Positions 59,347 to 64,000 of a stretch of DNA of 64,000 nt are shown here, piece after piece. How positions within the stretch are numbered: position 1 is the stretch's first letter; each line of letters starts with the position of its first letter. Where the stretch lies: NCBI GenBank assembly GCA_964237235.1, contig CAXSGY010000011.1, forward strand, positions 62,001-126,000, given 5' to 3'. The notes beneath the pieces were generated by a model. The model did not search any database. It had not been told where the DNA came from and saw only the letters and a program-made list of their open reading frames with translations. Origin of the DNA: GCA-002050365 sp964237235. GTDB taxonomy: Bacteria; Acidobacteriota; Blastocatellia; Pyrinomonadales; Pyrinomonadaceae. A program made the position numbers and the translations under genes.

Positions 59347-62300
59347 TTAAAAAATTATTCTCGCCCGAAATTGAATTACTCTATTTCCCGCTTCATTCAG
59401 TCTCGGAGTAAATCCTTCAGCTCCGAAATTTGAATTCAGGTTAATGGTTCCGGTTCCGCCGTTTTGCTGACCGAGAAAAGTATCGGGCGGCAAATAAAGC
59501 GGCTGATTAAAGACATTAAAGAACTCGGCTCCGACCTCGAAAACCACTGTCTCGGTGATGCGCGTTTTTTTCAAAATGCTCATATCCGCTGTAAAAAACC
59601 GGTCGGAGCGAAAATCCGTATTAACCAGCGGAGCCGTTCCGAAAAATCTGGTCGGGTCTGAGTAATATGCCGCGTAAGCCGGATTCGCCGCACCATTCAG
59701 CAAAAAGGCGGGTGCATCGTCATAGCCGGGCGGCGCGGAGAAAGCTGCCGGATTCAAAACGAAAAATCTGCCCGGAATCGCTCCGTTGACATCGCCCGGA
59801 ACCGCTGTCCGCTGACTTCGAGCGAGCGGCTGTCCGGTCAAATTCGGTCGCAATCTGCCAAAGATTCCCGCGAGTTCCAGAAAACCGTTGGGTTCCGGGT
59901 CAAGCGAGAAAATCAGCGGCGTTCCCTGTTGGATGCGGAAAATTCCCGAAACCTGGAATCCGCCGAAAACGCGGTCAACGACATTGCCGACCGTACCGCC
60001 GTAATTAAGAAACGGTTTTCCTTTTCCAAATGGCAGTTCCGCCAAAAAGTTAGTTACAAAAACGTGCGGCGAATTGGTTGGAGAAATCGTTTTTAAACCT
60101 TTAAGGTCATACGGATTCTGCAGAACGCCGTCGAGTGGCGAGCCGCCTAAAATATCTTCGGAAGCATTTGTTACAAGCCTTGAAAAGGTGTATGACGCGC
60201 CGAATTGAAAGCCTTGCGCAAAACGGCGGTCAATTTTTATCTGAAGCGCGTTGTATTCGCTCACGCCCTCGCTTTCCAAAATATCCGTTATTCGTCCGTA
60301 TTGCGGAAACGGACGAATCGCCTGCGCTACCGTATCGTTAAAACCCTGATAAACCGCGTTGCCGTTTGCCGGAATAGCCACCCCGATACTGGAGGCATAT
60401 GCTCTTTGAGCCGCGGTTACGGAATTGATATTCGTCCGCAAAATTTCGTTGCCAAGTTTAAGTTGATTAAGCGTCAGCGCGTTCGGTCGTCCGAAATTCG
60501 ACCGCAGACGGTCGGCGCGGTGTCCGATGTAGCCGATTGAACCGACCAACTTAAACGGCAATTCTCTTTGCAGGTCAAAAGAATACTGTAGCGTTCGTCC
60601 GGTGCGAAAGCCGTTTCCGAATTGCCCGAAAGCCAAAATCGGAACGCCTAAATTGCCGACAAATTGACTGTTCGGGTCGGTTGCCGGAATACTCGGAAAA
60701 CTTGATAAAAAGAATCGCGAATTCCGCCCGTCCGGCGTAAATAATTGTCCCGTTGTATTGTAGCCGATAGTTCCGGTATTGATGTCGCCGCCGCCGTTCG
60801 TGCCGTAAAGAACCGGCGCGTAATAAAGCCCGATGCCGGCGCGCAACACGGTTTTATCGTTAAGGGCATATGCTGCGCCGATACGCGGACCGATATTCGA
60901 GCGGTCGCTTTTTGCAAGCGTTCGCTGCTCTGCCTGCAAACCGCCTTGCCCACCTGCACCGACCAACGCGCCTGGACGGTTGATTGCCGTATTGACGACA
61001 TCCGGGTCGAATCCGCGAAAACGGTCATTTGCTTCGGTTCGCAAACCTGGCAAATCGTAACGTAGTCCGACATTCAAGGTCAGTTTTTGATTGAGTTTTA
61101 TATCGTCTTGGATGAAATAGCTCTGCGTTAGCTGACGAAAAGCCGGGTCAATCGAATTATTCGAGTTGAACGCGAATTCGGTCGCGCCCGTAATCAAGCT
61201 GGCAATCGGATAACCGCCGTTCGGATCATCATCGCGCGTCGTTTGGTCATTGCGAAAATTGAACGAACCGCCCGGATCGATTTTTTGCCGAACGTTAAAT
61301 TGGGCGATACGCACGTTTGCGCCGACCTTAAAAGTATTTCGCCCGCGCACGTAAGTTACGAAATCGCCGAATTCGAGCGTGCCGTCACGAATATCATCCG
61401 TAAAAAATGACGAACCGATATTTTGGACGTTGCGCGGGTCGTTTCCGCCATAGCCGGGAAAGGCAATGCGCGGAAATGCCGAATTCTGCGTAGCGTTCAC
61501 TGGAAGTCCGAGCGATGAAGTATTAAACGGGTCGGTCGTATTGCTGTTGGCGACATCAAAAAACGTGTAACCGACATTAAAATGATTAAGGAGATTCGAG
61601 GAAATGTTGTAATCGTGTTGAATACGCGCGACATTCGATTTAAACACTTGCCCGAATACGTCCTGATTTGTAAAAGGAAGCGGTAGAATCGGGAACGCCC
61701 CGGCGAGTCTTACCGTGTCCCGACGCGAGAAACTAACGTTCAGAAGTTGTTTGCTCGTGACGACAAAATCAGTTTTGATCGTGTATTGATTAGTATCCGT
61801 AGGACGTAAACCGTTGGAATCATAGTTATTGAAAATGCCCGGACGCGTCGGCAGCGGAAATCTTTGCAAAATAGCTAACCCAGCCGGATCAATTGCCGAG
61901 GCGGGAATAATATTTCCCGCGAAAGCCTGTCGCGTCCCGGATGGCTGACGAGGATTATAAATAATAACCGGCAGCCCGCCGTTAATTCGCGCGACGTTCG
62001 GGTCGCTGGTATTTAACAATTCGCTAAAATCGCCGTTTCGCATTCTCAAGGTCGGTACGGTTATGGTTGTATTCGCACCTTGCCGCAGACGATAACCTTC
62101 ATACAGAAAAAAGAAAAACGCGCGGTCTTTGAAGCCGCGAAGAAAACCGCCGTCATTGCCCTCACCGAAGTTCGGAATATAAATCGGACCGCCGACGTTA
62201 AAACCGTAGTTATTCCGATTGTCGCGGTTACGACAATCGCTTCTGGTCGGAGCGCAGCGGGCATTGGTATCAATATCGGCGGCGTTAAATTTCTCGTTTC

Positions 62301-63093
62301 GCAAATAATCGTAGCCTTCGCCGTGAAATTCATTTGTGCCGGACTTTAAGCTAAAGCTAACGATACCGCCTGATGAATTTCCGAATTCCGCCGAATAGCT
62401 GCTGGTTGAAATCGTAAATTCTTTAAAGGCGTTCGGACTCGGCGCGGTTTCACTAAAAAACGTGCCGTTCTGCGTTCGCCGGACACTTGCTCCGTCAATT
62501 AAGATTTCAGTCCCGGAAGCCTGCCCGCCGCTGACTCTGAACTTTGAAGTATTATTACTGCCATCGTTGGCAGCCGAGCTGACATTACTATCCAGAAAAA
62601 TAAAAGACAAAGGGGTTCGTCCGTCAGACTCGCCGCCGGTCAAAAGCGGCAATTCTCTAACCTGTTGTTCGGATACTGTGGACTGGCGAACGGGCGTATC
62701 GCTGTTGAGTGTTACGGCTTCGGCGTTGACCGTAACAACATTGCCCGTAACTTCTCCGATCTCCAATTTAACCGTTAGCGATTGTATTCCCTGCACATCA
62801 ACTTTGACGTTTTCCACATTCGCGCGATTAAAACCTGTCGCTTCAATAGATATTTGATAAAGCCCGGCTTTTAGTTCTGGGAAAACAAATATTCCGGTTT
62901 CATTTGTTGTAGTTTCCCGCGTGTCATTTCGGTCAATGCTGGTCGCCGTAACCTTCGCACCGGAAATTACCGCCTCATTCGGGTCCGTAACCGTACCGCG
63001 AATTGTTCCGCGATCACTCTGACCATTGATAAATGTTGCACAGGCGAACATTATCAATATCAACTTATAAACAGATAATTTGAGATGCCTCAT
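59347..63093 (-). CDS. TonB-dependent receptor, Oar-like, with carboxypeptidase-regulatory domain
   Basis: 1248 residues from the ATG at 63093, which has AAGGAG 8-9 bp upstream; the frame is open to 63198. Signal peptide (1-24, ending FING), a CarboxypepD_reg-like beta-sandwich (about 25-110; RGTIRGTVTDPNEAVISGAK), a plug domain (about 120-260; TEILIDGASVRRTQNG) and a long outer-membrane beta-barrel ending in the aromatic C-terminus RARIIF. This Oar type is expanded in Acidobacteriota and imports large substrates such as glycans using TonB energy. It is next to the alpha-mannosidase gene and is controlled by a promoter with a LacI-like site. Confidence 0.93.
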   Translation of the reverse strand: MRHLKLSVYKLILIMFACATFINGQSDRGTIRGTVTDPNEAVISGAKVTATSIDRNDTRETTTNETGIFVFPELKAGLYQISIEATGFNRANVENVKVDVQGIQSLTVKLEIGEVTGNVVTVNAEAVTLNSDTPVRQSTVSEQQVRELPLLTGGESDGRTPLSFIFLDSNVSSAANDGSNNTSKFRVSGGQASGTEILIDGASVRRTQNGTFFSETAPSPNAFKEFTISTSSYSAEFGNSSGGIVSFSLKSGTNEFHGEGYDYLRNEKFNAADIDTNARCAPTRSDCRNRDNRNNYGFNVGGPIYIPNFGEGNDGGFLRGFKDRAFFFFLYEGYRLRQGANTTITVPTLRMRNGDFSELLNTSDPNVARINGGLPVIIYNPRQPSGTRQAFAGNIIPASAIDPAGLAILQRFPLPTRPGIFNNYDSNGLRPTDTNQYTIKTDFVVTSKQLLNVSFSRRDTVRLAGAFPILPLPFTNQDVFGQVFKSNVARIQHDYNISSNLLNHFNVGYTFFDVANSNTTDPFNTSSLGLPVNATQNSAFPRIAFPGYGGNDPRNVQNIGSSFFTDDIRDGTLEFGDFVTYVRGRNTFKVGANVRIAQFNVRQKIDPGGSFNFRNDQTTRDDDPNGGYPIASLITGATEFAFNSNNSIDPAFRQLTQSYFIQDDIKLNQKLTLNVGLRYDLPGLRTEANDRFRGFDPDVVNTAINRPGALVGAGGQGGLQAEQRTLAKSDRSNIGPRIGAAYALNDKTVLRAGIGLYYAPVLYGTNGGGDINTGTIGYNTTGQLFTPDGRNSRFFLSSFPSIPATDPNSQFVGNLGVPILAFGQFGNGFRTGRTLQYSFDLQRELPFKLVGSIGYIGHRADRLRSNFGRPNALTLNQLKLGNEILRTNINSVTAAQRAYASSIGVAIPANGNAVYQGFNDTVAQAIRPFPQYGRITDILESEGVSEYNALQIKIDRRFAQGFQFGASYTFSRLVTNASEDILGGSPLDGVLQNPYDLKGLKTISPTNSPHVFVTNFLAELPFGKGKPFLNYGGTVGNVVDRVFGGFQVSGIFRIQQGTPLIFSLDPEPNGFLELAGIFGRLRPNLTGQPLARSQRTAVPGDVNGAIPGRFFVLNPAAFSAPPGYDDAPAFLLNGAANPAYAAYYSDPTRFFGTAPLVNTDFRSDRFFTADMSILKKTRITETVVFEVGAEFFNVFNQPLYLPPDTFLGQQNGGTGTINLNSNFGAEGFTPRLNEAGNRVIQFRARIIF

Positions 63094-63271
63094 TTTTTGC
63101 TCCTTCGTCAAGATATGCTTAAATTTTAATATATAGCTGTAAACGAATTTTCTGCTTGCCTTTCTGATAAACGCGGCGCAAATAATCGTTCTGATCACAT
63201 CTTGTTCAGAACGAACGGTTTAGCTTTCAAACAAAACAACCTGAAAATTTGCTGATTGATTAAATGTTTGC

Positions 63272-63323
63272 GTAAACGCTTAACTGAAATAAATTATTAA
63301 CATATATTTAAAGTTGATGTCAA
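63272..63323 (-). promoter_or_regulatory. Promoter with LacI-type operator upstream of the TonB receptor gene
   Basis: On the minus strand: TTGACA (63318-63323), 17 bp, then TTAATA (or TAATAA with 18 bp), followed about 10 bp later by GTTAAGCGTTTAC (63272-63284). The TAAGCGTTTA core with a central CG is typical of LacI-family operators and lies where a repressor would block initiation. The leader to the ATG is about 190 nt. Nothing else was recognised in the gap 63094-63529. Confidence 0.5.
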
Positions 63324-63529
63324 TGAATTTCCTATAAGTTTAACGTTTGACGGTCAGATAATCGCGCAAAATTTTCCAAAAGTTCTTTTCTGCAACAAAA
63401 TCCTATATTACAGTTTGTTTTTCAATTGCCGGACTTGAGCGTGTTCAAAGCATTCAAAGTTTTTACGCTCTTTACGGTTTGTAATTTTTCGTTTTTTTTC
63501 GTGGACAATTATTCCTTTATTCGCAAAAA

Positions 63530-64000
63530 TCATTTTGATGATATTGAAGGCGGACGTACCGCATTTCCCCAATTAGAAAATTTGTCGCTCATCCGAAAAA
63601 TCAATTTTCCGCCCGCCGCGATTTCCGAATGTTTTAACCAGGCGCGTTCCAGAGATTTGCCGTCGAGCGTCGCACTTTGTATGTATTTGTTTACCGTTGA
63701 AGTATTTACGGCTTCGATGATAAACTTGCGATTGTTTCCCAAATCTATCGTCGAGCGCGTAAAAATCGGGCTGACGATGTAATAAAAATCCTGTCCGGCG
63801 TTCGGATATATTCCTATCGCGTTCCAGACGAACCACGAAGACATCGTTCCCGCGTCGTCGTTTCCGGGCAAACCGGCGCGACCCGTTCGATATTCTTTCT
63901 GCATAATTTCGCGCACTCTTTCCTGCGTTTTGTCGGCGCGTCCGGCGTGAATATAAAGAAACGCGGCAAGTAAATCGGGTTCGTTGACATGCGTGTAAAG
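63530..64000 (-). CDS. Glycoside hydrolase family 92 alpha-mannosidase (partial, C-terminal 156 residues)
   Basis: The frame is open from the window edge to the stop at 63530. It contains THVNEPDLLAAFLY and the GH92 motif GLPGNDDAGTMSSWFVWNAI, then GIYPNAGQDFYYIVSP. GH92 enzymes are calcium-dependent exo-alpha-mannosidases; the Glu of NEP is the expected acid and the Asp pair of GNDD the base region. The C-terminus (KLIFRMSDKFSNWG) fits the family end. It is first in the transcriptional direction of the locus visible here and supports a mannose-containing substrate. Confidence 0.9.
   Translation of the reverse strand, partial: LYTHVNEPDLLAAFLYIHAGRADKTQERVREIMQKEYRTGRAGLPGNDDAGTMSSWFVWNAIGIYPNAGQDFYYIVSPIFTRSTIDLGNNRKFIIEAVNTSTVNKYIQSATLDGKSLERAWLKHSEIAAGGKLIFRMSDKFSNWGNAVRPPSISSK

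Overview
The window looks like a chromosomal segment of an Acidobacteriota bacterium, most likely class Blastocatellia (Pyrinomonadaceae-like). This is inferred from an Oar-type TonB-dependent receptor with an N-terminal carboxypeptidase-regulatory domain, a CRTAC1/ASPIC-UnbV protein, secreted proteases carrying long runs of DGDGK(A/T)D calcium-loop repeats with FRPSNGTWY-type strands, and a Fis-only HTH stub. Base composition is balanced. I saw no rRNA, tRNA, CRISPR array, phage or transposase gene.

Layout. 1-8.6 kb: a partial HAD hydrolase, a GlcD-type FAD oxidase, a decayed GxxExxY gene, uvrB, a membrane HEAT-repeat protein, purC, a Fis-like stub and a MOSC protein. 8.6-11 kb: the groES-groEL operon with a textbook sigma-70 promoter and a CIRCE operator. 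11-21 kb: secreted proteins, namely a DUF2059 protein, an M64 peptidase and two paralogous S8 peptidases sharing a C-terminal VCBS/FG-GAP module. 21-22.5 kb: a metallothionein-like protein, a sigma region-2-only protein and a disordered protein. 22.5-31.7 kb: a two-component signalling island: a glycine-zipper envelope protein, a CHASE histidine kinase, a 53-aa membrane protein, an NtrC-type activator, an lmo0937-like 48-aa membrane protein and a hybrid kinase. Four of these genes have recognisable -24/-12 (sigma-54) promoters, so the island looks like a self-contained sigma-54 envelope regulon. 31.7-39.4 kb: a VWA lipoprotein, an ABC-2 exporter pair, DoxX, CorA and PgpA.

39.5-64 kb is one long run of minus-strand genes that looks like a glycan-utilisation locus. 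In transcription order: GH92 alpha-mannosidase (partial), TonB receptor, TPR protein, a LamG/ConA-like secreted protein, a small protein, galT, galK, a LacI regulator, GH43, a YtfQ-like binding lipoprotein, a YtfR-like ATPase, a GH5-like enzyme, a YtfT-like permease, GH43, a YjfF-like permease, a PhyH oxygenase, GH172 and a CRTAC1 protein. The transporter resembles the E. coli galactofuranose importer YtfQRT-YjfF. With an alpha-mannosidase, furanosidase-type families and Leloir enzymes, this suggests use of a galactofuranose-containing mannan such as fungal galactomannan. The substrate is an inference.

The intergenic DNA is unusual. Many gaps hold long hairpins built from 7-bp-period words, or element-like inverted repeats, often touching or supplying a stop codon and in two places running into coding sequence. 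At least two families of about 130-bp terminal-inverted-repeat elements occur twice each.
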